NCBI GenBank assembly: GCA_013397075.1
Contig: VWZS01002147.1
Span: forward strand, 124,001-188,000
From: Rhabdornis inornatus
Taxonomy: Eukaryota; Chordata; Aves; Passeriformes; Rhabdornithidae
Direction of reading: 5' to 3'
Length of the DNA: 64,000 nucleotides
The notes under the pieces: generated by a model
Database searches by the model: none
The model's input: only the letters and a program-made list of their open reading frames with translations
What the model was told of the DNA's origin: nothing
Shown: one piece after another, positions 1 through 10,027 of the stretch
How positions within the stretch are numbered: position 1 is the stretch's first letter
How the letters are laid out: the number at the start of each line of letters is the position of its first letter
Translations under genes and position numbers: made by a program

Positions 1-1658
1 TTTACCAGCATAATGAGATTTAAACCCAAGTCTTATCTTCCAACTGCACATAAGGTTCAGTTCATCCCACATTCAGCAACAGTAGGTGACAGGAGGATCG
101 AAGCCAGATTAACAGACGGACTTCACAGAACAAGGATTTAGCTTGTCAGTGTTAAATACACCTGTGGCATAAATCACACCAATAGCAGCTAATTCCTACT
201 GTAGTTTGTGACAGTGCTAAAATGCTCCTTATATTGCTCTAGCTATAGAATTTTTCTTATTTCTAATTGGGGCACTAATTTTCCTAGTTGTATGACAGGA
301 CTGTGAGAATGCAGGCTACGGTTTGATGCTCAGTCGTGTACATCAAAGTCAATTATTTTGGCTGCATGTTATTCAGATTTTAAGAAGTAATAAAAATTGA
401 CTCTATGACAAGCTAAAACATTTGTTTGTTTATAGCTGTTAGAAATTGCTGCACTACGTAAGTAAAAAGGGAGTGACAGCACAAGACACTCCCAACAGCT
501 TTATTGTTTTAGATGAGAAATGGTATCCACATGCTCTGCCTCCAAGGGGATCATGTTAGAGGGAGCAGATTCATCAGGTCCTGCCCTGCCTAGATCATCT
601 TGACTTCATAAACACCATTCCAAATCTATTCAGGGGAAGCAATATATATTAATTTCCAGAAGTGAGGGGAGGCTTAAAAAATTCTGTATTTAAAATCGTT
701 TCAAGTTGCAGCTACCACAGCTCCTACATCACTGCTGGCAGAAAGGCAAGAAAAACATACAGGAGATTCTGGATGTGGCTTTAAGCTACATCAAGAGGAT
801 CATGGGGTGTGTGTTTTGTCTTTGCAAGCCAGAGTTGTTCCATTGTGGATCAGGAGTGATGGATTAGAATGGCTCCAAGAGCTGTCAGCTAATATCTACA
901 CTGCAGCAAGATCAGACAGTAGCAACCCCTCTGGAATGCTGTGACAATTTCTGGCTGCTGCCATGAGAACTGCAGGTCATGCTTCCATGAGAGGTATTAA
1001 AGTAAAAACCTGAAATTTAAATAGAAAAAGGCACCCAGACTGCATAATCTTCTGCAGAGTAGGAAGAAAGCATTCAGATGATAAAGCACTGACAGCCTCT
1101 TGGAGATTTTGCACACTGCTCTGCTTTCTTGGACACTCTGATTTTCTTGTTACATTGGACAAACTTCATTCAGGTGAACTGGGAACAAGGCCAGTGTCTC
1201 AGTTATCAGTGAGGGTGACTAAGCAGGTCACTTGGTTACAGCTTGGGACCTGTACTTCAGTTCAGTGGTTAAAAAAAATCTAGGCAGTCCACATACTTGT
1301 TGCTCCTCTAACTTCCCTCTGCATTGAAGTCCCCCATTATCCCATGAAAGTTAGGCACTCAAAAGATACCAAATTAGTCATACTGTAAAGCATAATGAAG
1401 TTGCTGAAATTCTAGAAAAATGTTTTGTTGTACCATAGGAAATGTTCTGCAAAGAATGTTAGAAGTTCAATCATTACAATCTCAGTACAAGAAATGTACT
1501 TCTTAGGCACTACAGTCAGGTATGAAGGTGATAGCTTTGGGAACTACAGGACCATTTAAAGCAGTGATTAACTTTCTAGTCCACTTATCTATATGTTGGT
1601 GCAGGGGTTAAGAGGCTTCCCCCTAGCTCCAGACTAGCTCAGATACTAGGAAGAAGCA
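1..1658. other. unannotated AT-rich non-coding sequence
   Basis: I see no gene, repeat family or RNA in this stretch. Stops are frequent in all frames, and the longest open frame is about 61 codons on the minus strand with no recognisable content. It could be intergenic or intronic. Old repeats too decayed to recognise by eye may be present. Confidence 0.6.
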
Positions 1659-1926
1659 TGTTTCTCCCGCATGGACAGAATAAAAGATAACAAAAGAGGC
1701 TCCTTCCCCCCTGAGGAGAATTTGGGGTTTATTTCTTGTGAGATCCCAGGAGCGAAAGAGGGCGAGGCCAGGGCACGTAGGTCTTTTCTAGGGTCTGAAA
1801 GGGGGAGGGGGGAAATTGGATCTCTGCCAGCGAAGCAGACCAGAGGGGAGAAGGGTCAAACCACAGGACATTACAGGGGTGAGGAACTTACCATTTTCAA
1901 TACATCTAGGGTAATGAATTACAACA
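1659..1926 (-). mobile_element. candidate solo LTR of an endogenous retrovirus (about 268 bp)
   Basis: Read on the minus strand, this segment starts TGTTGTAATTC and ends GGGAGAAACA, so it has the TG...CA ends of an LTR and 4-bp inverted termini (TGTT/AACA). Inside it are a pyrimidine-rich, C-rich stretch and, in the last third, a polyadenylation signal AATAAA (plus-strand TTTATT at 1728-1733) followed by a T-rich stretch, the order expected for U3-R-U5. CpG content is higher than in the neighbouring sequence. No coding region, primer-binding site or second LTR lies next to it, so a solo LTR is the simplest reading. A clear target-site duplication is not visible; CATG occurs across both edges (1657-1660 and 1925-1928), which leaves the exact boundary ambiguous. 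The family was not identified. Confidence 0.4.
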
Positions 1927-2035
1927 TGTTAGCATTCGTTCTTAAACTTTGCACCAATTAGAGGAAGGAAACCACAATCAGTAGTTGTGCTTGCTGGTCA
2001 CTCAAGACATGTTAAGAAAAGGTCTATGAGATTTG

Positions 2036-2239
2036 AGCCTGTGGGTGATACCTGTAGGGGGCTTGAAATGCCTGTGGTCACGGAAAGAACAAGGCTGTGA
2101 ACTACTATGTACACCCAGAAACCCAGAGGGAGTGCAGACCAGTGTGGGGATTTTGCCTCAGACACGGCCGTGCTGCGCAAATACCGGGGCACAATCTGCT
2201 CCTGGAGCTGGTGAACTGAGGAGCGTGTGCCATTGAAAG
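2036..2239 (+). other. CpG-containing exon-like segment ending in a strong splice donor
   Basis: The stretch carries several CpGs between about 2165 and 2225 against a CpG-poor background. It ends in AAAG followed by GTAAGAG, a near-consensus 5' splice site (junction 2239/2240). One plus-strand frame is open from 2033 to 2236, but the peptide is not recognised and the minus strand is open across the same region. It could be an exon of an unknown, probably non-coding transcript, a second LTR-like insertion, or chance. No promoter or partner exon is visible. Confidence 0.2.
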
Positions 2240-2944
2240 GTAAGAGTTTTACACAGCACAGTTCTGGGAAGACAAGTCGAGCTAAAGCATTCATGCCTTC
2301 TCCCACCATGAAGAGAGAGTTACTTGCACCCTTGGGAGTTCTAAAGGTAATTGAAACAAAAGTGCTCGAGCACAAAAGCAGCAGGATGGGACTGGTGGTG
2401 CTGTTCAACACAGGCAGACATGGGCTTATCAAGAGATGTAGCTGGTTGGAAGAAAAAACTGAACTAAAGCACACCTCCAAGTCAGAAGGTGTAAAGTGCA
2501 CAGTCCTGCTGGGCTAAATACCTCACCATGTGCCAGTAGGGTTACTTCAAAACATGACAGATATTTGAAGTAGTTGTTAATAAAAGATCTGTTAACTTGC
2601 TCACATTAGACCTCCCTTCGGGTCTTAGCTTAATTCCAATGCACACAGATTTATACAAACTGCCTTTACACCATAACCTTGGAGAAACAGGAGGTAATGA
2701 ATTTCTTTAAGGGGGCAATATTTTCTAAAGGCAGGTCAGTCACCAGCAATGACTCTGGAGAGGGATCCTCTCCCGCACTACTTGCCGTGGTTGGAACCAT
2801 AGTGCTGCCCCAAGTTCAAGTGTGGATACATGCCTTCAGTGCCAGGATGATTGCAGGTGTCTTTCAAGACTTGCACTTCTCAGAGGCTCTGGGACAGAAT
2901 ACAGAAAACATTCACTGGAATCAGTGACTGACCCCAAATGCTGA
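2240..2944. other. unannotated non-coding sequence
   Basis: Open frames exist on both strands (up to 96 codons on plus at 2227-2517, inside a 167-codon minus frame at 1998-2501). None has recognisable motifs. I see no RNA gene and no repeat I can name. Confidence 0.5.
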
Positions 2945-3001
2945 GAATCACGGAATACATTCTCAAAACTCCTGCCAAGGATCATCTTTTCGACTCAACT
3001 G
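2945..3001 (-). mobile_element. possible decayed CR1 LINE 3' tail
   Basis: On the plus strand the segment reads AATCACGGAAT, then after a gap GGATCATCTTTTCGACTCAACT. This parallels the reverse complement of avian CR1 tails, which run from a repeated AATCACAGAAT-type end into a GATCATC...GTCCAAC block. Spacing and order fit, but several positions differ and nothing further into the element is recognisable. It is a weak call made from memory of the family. Confidence 0.3.
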
Positions 3002-6000
3002 CAGCAGCACCCACACTGAAAACAGGTCAAATTGTAGCCTTGCTGCCCTTCCACCAAGCAAGAAATAGGATGTAGAATTATGTCAGGCTCTTCCCATGAG
3101 ACAAAACTAACAGAAGAAATGTTGCCCAAATAATGGTCCAGGGGCAGGGTTCAGCGGTGTGCCTAGTTCATCTATGGATATTAGAAGTGGTTACAAAATT
3201 AAGGTGTTGAGAATCAGTCAAGAAACACTAGACACTAAGCTACTGCCTCTGGTTTCAAGTCCTGAGCTACAACATGGTGGTTGTAACAGGTCATGATGTC
3301 ACAACAGTAATGGTCATGATTTTCTTCTCCCTCTCCCTAATCCTTTCTCTTGAGAGAAGCTTTTCCATATGTTTCATGTTCCTTTGTACATTACCTAGCA
3401 CTTGTTTCATCTCCAAAAAGATACCACAGCAATACAACAGGCATTTTCAGATAGACAAAACCTGAAGTTAAACACTGGTGTTGGCATATCTACTTAAATC
3501 AAAGATGTCTTAGAAATGAACAAAGAGAACTGGTAAGTGTTAGACAAGCTAAAGCAAATGAGGAATTTCATATTAAATACATCAGAAGATTACATTTTTC
3601 AACAGTTACATAGTGGTTTACAAAATCTTATAGATTAGCATTATACTTAGCTGGTGAAATTGAACTAAAAGAATTAAGCTTCCTAGGCAGGTGAGAAGCT
3701 GGTGCATAAGAAGAGAAAGAATATGGATTTTCCAGCTCAAGTTGTTCAGCTTTTTGTTCCCAACCCAACTAACCCAACTGCTTTCTCCTTCCCAGTAACT
3801 TTCTACAATCAACTTAAAGCAACAAGTAATTTTAGGATATTCAGCTACCCTCTCAAATATTTTACTATTACTCCTGTGAAAAATAAATTAAAAAAAAAAT
3901 TCAAGGAGCTGGAGACCTCTTTGTATAGCCAGTCACCATCAGCTTCCTCAGGATGTTTATGAGTCCAGCCTCTTTTTATCCTTCTCTTGCTAAAACTGTT
4001 TCATTTATAATCAGCTAAGTTTTGGGGTTTTACTCTTTTTCCTTAAAGAAAAATAATTGATACTATTATGGGAAGAACACAGATCTTTCCCCTGAAATGG
4101 TGACCTATTGTCTAAGGTTATGAAGTGTAAAAGGAAAAATGGTCTGATTTTTCCCTAACAGAGTTCTGCTGTTTGAAGTCTGCCTTACACCTTATAGGTA
4201 AGTCTGGTAGCATTGTAGATTGCCTAAAATGTCCCTTCAGATAATCCTACTTTCACTCACCTATAACATGTTTAAACTTTTATAATTTGGTCTGAGTTTT
4301 TTTAATTTTTTTTTTACTGTGTCAGGTGTCTGAATCAAGCTGAAATTTTTTGAACCACTTAAGCCAATATCTTGATAATTTCTGCAAATGAGATAGGGAT
4401 CTATGTGGGGAAGTTTAGTTTGCACTGAATATTCTGATGACGGCTCCTTTGACTAAGATTTCCATGCTTTAAAGTAGGGAATAGAAATCTGACAGGAGAG
4501 GGAGGGCATCATAAGAGAATGATACAATGATTCATTCCTCCATATGAAAATTTGAGTCATTGGGCCAAGTTACAAATCTTCCAAAAAATTGCAGCCTGCA
4601 TATCTGTTAGTGATTAACAGCTAAAATTTTACATTCAATGAATAAATTCATGCTTTTCATGGGTTTTTAGTGATATCCAGATTGCCTATATAATGCCCTC
4701 AAAGAACTGCTAAGAACTCATATGTCTTCTGAAAATTTTTGTATGTGAGCCAGTAGGGCATATGCAAGCCTCAAATTACGTATACATTACAGGGCTTCAG
4801 GAAAAACATTGGCTATTGTGAGCAGAAGTGAGACTTGGCAACAGCAGAACTGGGGTAGGAGGTAGGGAGGGAGTGAACCTCAGAGCTGAACACCCCTTGT
4901 GGATATGGGAAACAAGACACCAAAGGAAGGAGGAAAGGGAAAGCCACTCTCCTCATAACACACTTATAAATTCTTCAATCTAAAGATGTTGGGTTTTATG
5001 GGCATAACGTCATTTTATGTGAAATTGCAAAGCACACAAGAGGGAAGATGTGTCTTAGGGGAAGAATGCAGAGTTGGGCAGCCTACACAATTCAGAGCAT
5101 GGGCCAAGAGCAAGGCCTGAATCAAAGAAATATGGCAGGATAGAGGATGAAACAAAGGAAAACTGAAGGAGTGTTCAGATGTCATGGATCTTTATATCCT
5201 AGGGGACATGCTATCTGTAATTTAGCTGCTTCCCAGTTCTTGTATCATAGCCTAATCTGGCTGACCACTGTTCCACTTTACAGCAGAGAAAGCCTCGTGT
5301 TCTGAACTCAGAGCCAAATCCAGCCATTGCAACATCCCCACCATGTTTTGTGACCCTACCAGAAGATATTCCGTGCCTCTCAGACAGGACTTTTCCTATA
5401 ACAGACTCAAGGCTTCATCGGTAAAGGATATAGACAAATCATATTCTCCAGGTTTTATTTGGAAATCATGGGAGCAAGGCTGGTTTTAGGTTCTGGGAGC
5501 CTGGACTTACGTTACTCAGGATCAGTTGGGATCTATGGCCTCTAACTTTTTCACCACTTTTCGAAGTCCTGTTCCTGAAAAAATATTCTCATCTCTTCCT
5601 CTTGCTTCCTAAGATGAAATAGGAGTAGTAGGTGACTTGGGTCTTTGTTGCCAGTCCAGCATGCCTCCCTGTGTTTTACTGCTGGCTGTTCTTGTCTCTC
5701 CACCTGTGCCATATCACTAGCAGTGTTCTCTGTGAGCAGGCTGCACGTTAAAGAAGACATAACTGCAATAAATATTAAATGACACACCAACATGTTCTTC
5801 CAGTCATATCAGGAACTATGAGGAAAACCTGTGGGAGGAAAACTGCAATAGAAAGGCTGGCCCATTTAAGAGAAAAGTGTGGAAAAGGTTAGAGGCAACG
5901 GCCCACAAAGTTTGTGAGGTGAAAGGGTAACTTGTATGCTTTCCTGGAACTTATTTCTGGGGGATCTGCTGTTCTGGAGAGCTCTGTGTCACCTATTAGC

Positions 6001-6390
6001 AAATATCCTAGTCATTATACCTCTTTTTCTAGTTCACAAAAAAGCTGACATCTAACATTTAAAATAGTAGTTCAGAGGTGGGGAAACTGATTGTAAGTGT
6101 GGATAATTAATAATTGTTATTAATATGGCACCAGAATGCAGAACACCTGCCTCCGTACTTAATTTGCCACCTGGGGTAAATTCTAAATTTGTGACGTGAC
6201 CTCCAGGAAAGGTAAGGATTACACTTTTAGATCTGCTGTTCAATAGTGTCCCATCCTACCCACCCCATGTGTAATGAAAAACTATTAGGTTTTGTGACCA
6301 CATAACCAGATGCTCTTTTGCTTCCCAACAAACCTTTACTGCATGCACTCTCTAGACTGGCTGGTGCTCACTGTGGGTGTGAGGATGAAG
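3002..6390. other. unannotated AT-rich non-coding sequence
   Basis: No gene, RNA or nameable repeat is visible. There are short homopolymers (an A run near 3892-3899, a T run near 4300-4315) and no tandem arrays. The longest open frames are about 80-86 codons and look like chance. Confidence 0.6.
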
Positions 6391-6569
6391 TGCTGCTGCC
6401 CATCAGCACGGAGTCTGGTCCCTGACCTGTAACGTCAGCAGGGTCCGATTGCCTGACGCAAAGAGCTGGGAGTGCAGGCACGCCTGTGCCGATGGACTGC
6501 GGATCAAAGCGCCAACGTGTGACAGAGCTCAGCTTTCCTCCGCACTCTTATCCTCGCTGTAGGTGAGCT
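6391..6569. promoter_or_regulatory. CpG cluster, candidate regulatory element
   Basis: About eleven CpGs occur in this 180-bp stretch, while surrounding kilobases have very few. The sequence is also richer in G+C than its flanks. It contains AACGTCAG and TGACGCAA, which resemble cAMP-response/ATF-type half sites. It is too short for a conventional CpG island. Two donor-like sequences follow just downstream (TAG|GTGAGC near 6562 and CAG|GTGAGT near 6612 on the plus strand). A promoter for an unknown transcript, an enhancer or a recently inserted CpG-rich element are all possible. Confidence 0.25.
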
Positions 6570-7058
6570 TATGGAGATAAACTGCTCTGCAGTGCAACTG
6601 CTGCTGCCAACAGGTGAGTTGTGTGTCAAAAGGCAACAGCTAACTGGGCAGGTGGGAAAGGTAAGGCAGCATGAACTCATACTGTCCCACATTACAGAGT
6701 CCTAACACCAACAGGAGGCAACAAGTCACCCTGGTTCAGGTCAGAATCCAAATTTCTTCCCTCCTTCCCTGCTTAGTGCTTTTTCAATCAATTCTATCAT
6801 ACTTTTATTTCCTTAACTCAAGCAGTATGCAGCTGAAATATATGGCATAGTCTGGCACTGCTCTCAGAGCGGGTGGATTCAAACACCATTCGTATTCACA
6901 CCAAAGTATAAACTGCTTGTGCCTATCACCAGGATGAGGGGCAAATAGTCATGCAAAAGACCGATTGACTGAGGCTTAGTTGTCAAGTGCTCATAGAACA
7001 AGCCCAGTGTGCTGTTTTGCATCATAGAACTTACGAAGAAATAAATGCATCCACACAA

Positions 7059-7081
7059 TAATGAGCCATGATGGCTCATTA
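7059..7081. repeat. near-perfect 23-bp palindrome
   Basis: The arms TAATGAGCCAT and ATGGCTCATTA are exact reverse complements of 11 bases each around a single central G at 7070. It could be a site for a symmetric DNA-binding dimer or simply a hairpin-forming sequence. An exact 11-bp arm pair with a one-base spacer is expected well under once in 64 kb of random sequence, so it is unlikely to be pure chance, though many spacings could have been considered. Confidence 0.85.
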
Positions 7082-7304
7082 GAGGCTTAGCTTGCAAAGT
7101 CCAAAGTGTACAAACAGAGCCATGCAGGACAAATCTGAACTAAGCGTTGTACCCTGCCCTCTGCCTGAACCAATCCTTTACACGTATCTGGTAAATGATT
7201 TATAAACCTGAAGATAGCAAAGTATAAAACTGTATCACTCTCTTCACTTTACAAAGGAAACACTTTCTGAATAATTTAACATGTCTCTGAAAACGTTTCG
7301 AATT

Positions 7305-7335
7305 TTGGTGTCTGCTCTGCTGTTTACAGGTAAGT
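7305..7335 (+). promoter_or_regulatory. candidate recursive splice site (CAG|GTAAGT)
   Basis: A pyrimidine-rich run (7311-7326) leads into CAG directly followed by GTAAGTG, so a consensus 3' splice site abuts a consensus 5' splice site at 7329/7330. This is the known form of recursive (ratchet) splice sites in very long vertebrate introns. A possible branch point sequence (CTGAA) lies about 40 bases upstream, and a further donor-like GG|GTGAGC follows near 7469-7475, which would define a short recursive exon of about 140 bases. The window's lack of coding exons suits a long-intron setting. By chance, about half an exact CAGGTAAGT is expected on both strands of 64 kb, so this remains a candidate only. 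Confidence 0.3.
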
Positions 7336-9968
7336 GCCTGGCATCCTATCTCATGTCCCTTCAGGCTTGTTGAACAGTCAGCTGGCAAAAACCGCTGTTT
7401 CACCACCAGAAAAGCATTGATGGAAGAAAATTAACTGGAAATCACTGCAGCAGGGACACACAGGAGAGTGGGTGAGCACAAGATTGCATGGCAAATCCTG
7501 TGAAATACAGTTTGATTCTGCTCCTTGTGACTACTTTTGAGCCTTTTACTGCTCATGTATAAGGAGGAAGGATGCATTTCTGACTGAAAGGCATTCTTAC
7601 AGGATGGTTTCCTGAACTGTTAAATTTGTAAAAAGAGCTTGATGCTGTTTCCATTAAATCTTCCCTAAATATTATTCTTATCCCAACATTTATTGTTTGT
7701 AGGAAACAATTTCACATGCATTTATAAGGACCCAAAAGAATCTATTTCACAAGTGATTTTTTTTGAATGCCTGACTTGAATTTCTTAAGGAGACTGATAG
7801 TTTTAAAGCACTCAGGCTGTCTGAATGCTGATCATTCACGGAACTATGTAATCACAGCATCTACAATCAAGACTCAATCTGTAAAACTTGGACCAGAGGG
7901 AAAATGGATGGGTCAGGGCTACCACATGCTCTTCCCAAACCAGCACACGCTGGTACAGTGAATGATCAGTGATGCACATGCTGCAAGATTAATGTTTCTC
8001 ACCAAATTAAAACAAACCAGGCAGGCAGTAAGTGACAGCTGACTTCCCAAGTGATTGCCTGCATCTTGACAAGATGGTCTATTCACATGCATGCATTAAA
8101 AGCATTTCTTAGATTTGAGTGCTCCAATACACATGCAGTAGATATATGATGTGAATAGCTAAGGCAGAATGAGGGAGACAATTATTAATTGTGGATTATT
8201 GAAAAAGATTTTGTAAATTGGGACCACAGTCAGGGAAAATCTCTCTTATGGGTTGAATTCACTTCCATGCCATATGAACCCGAGTTTTGGCTGCAGTGAG
8301 GCTCTTTAGGAAAATATGGAGATGGAAAGGGACTTTGTCTCTGCCAGTTTGCGCTCACCTACAAACCTTTTTCCCTTATTTGTCCTTCCTGATCTGCAGT
8401 TGAACTGGGACAATTCCTGGGTACTTTCCTATCTTCTTGAACTTCACCTCCTTTCCACTAAAGGCCATTTATAACACAGTGTCACCTGAGGTCAAGCTGG
8501 GAGCAGAGCAGCTTGCAGCCCCTCCATTTGGAAGACTTTACTTTAATCTCCTTTGTGTTTCTTGTCTTGTTTACCCTCTTTCCCAGGTTTCTGTTCTTCA
8601 AAATACATGAAGAACTACTTATTACTAGTTTTTAATGAGCTCTTAAAATTTTAAATGATCACAATCAGTTCAGTTTTTCATGAACTGTGAATCCTTCCAG
8701 CAACAATGAAGGTGGTGGTGAAGTAAAACAGAGACTATAAGATTCTCATGAGAGCCTTATTCTTCTCCATGCCCTCAATTCAGCTGCTGTAAATCACTCC
8801 TCATAGTAAACCACAGTCGCAGATCTGGGAATAGGCTCTCTGGAGAGTGCAGCAGCAAAGGATGGGGTAGGAGTTTGATGTCTGCACAGAGGTAATTGCT
8901 GAAGTCTCTCAGATGTCTGATGGGGGTGTTTTGCATACATACTTGTATATATTATTTACACACAGATGTAGAAACAAAATCTCAACAGGACCCACTGAGT
9001 GGACCAATGGACTGGGGCTTTTTCTAATACTTTGCTGCAGTAGAAGTAGCTCCTTCCCTAGGATTATCTAGGATTTTTGCCAAATTGCCTTGCTATTTAC
9101 CCATACCTGTAAACTGTCCTGACCCCTGGCATCATCACACATATTGAATATGTTCAATAGCTAATTCTGCATTAAGTGTCTGTAACTTCTCTGCCTTTGC
9201 TAATGAGGGAATGAGGTTGATGCTGTAGCTCTAAGGATTGTTAATGACATCTCTTGAACCAGAGAGCTCTTGTGTCCTGTGATATAAAGTTAATAATTGT
9301 CAAAGTAGTATAAAATCTATTTTGCTTCAACCTTGAAAAAGAAATAGATGAGGCCAAAATTTCAAAGACAGTGATATGGAAAGAGTGGAAGCACTTAACA
9401 GTTGGTGACTTTAAATCTTGCTGTCAACAGGTATTAGCACATTTTACTGATTTAATTCTATTCTAAGCCTTGTTGCCATCCAAACAGTAAAAAGCCTATG
9501 TACATAAAAACATGTTTTTATTAATTTGAAAAAAAAAAAGTGCAGTGTTAGATTTTAATATAATTGCACTTTTCAACTGAAAAATGGTGATATCTGGGCC
9601 AGAGGTGGCCTGCAGAATCCACGAGTCTATCCTTGCTGCAATCCAGCCATTTATGCAGTATACTGACAGATAACCACATCTTGATTTCCATGGAATGCCA
9701 CATAATCTAGAGAAATATTTGAGTGAGGAGAGAAGCCGCTGCTTCCACATTTTTTTCAGTTGTTGCACTGTGGTATTCTGAGTCCTCAGACCGAGTCCTG
9801 TGGTTTGCCTTTGTGAATTTAGATTTAGAAAGTCAGACAGCTGAAACATGGTGCGGAGGTGGTCCATTCTGGCTCATTTTTAGCCTTAGGAAACACACCT
9901 GAGCTGCAGACTTGATTTACTTTTTCAAAGTTCCCAACACGTCAGCACCTGCCACCTCAGCAAGGTTG
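7336..9968. other. unannotated AT-rich non-coding sequence
   Basis: Nothing recognisable as a gene, RNA or mobile element. The longest open frame nearby is 123 codons on the minus strand (9496-9867); its peptide shows no known motif. A short A run lies at 9530-9539. Confidence 0.6.
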
Positions 9969-10027
9969 AAGTTTAGCTCTGTCCAAGTTTAGCTCTGTCC
10001 AAGTTTAGCTCTGTCCAAGCTCTGTCC
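9969..10027. repeat. 16-bp tandem repeat, about 3.5 copies
   Basis: Three exact head-to-tail copies of AAGTTTAGCTCTGTCC occupy 9969-9984, 9985-10000 and 10001-10016. A fourth, shortened copy that lacks TTTAG follows at 10017-10027. The identity of the copies points to recent slippage or unequal exchange, so copy number may vary between individuals. Confidence 0.95.

Noticed and set aside
1998..2501. 167-codon minus-strand open frame
   Set aside because: The plus strand is also open in two frames across it, and no family is recognised. Partial CpG richness probably lowers the stop frequency.
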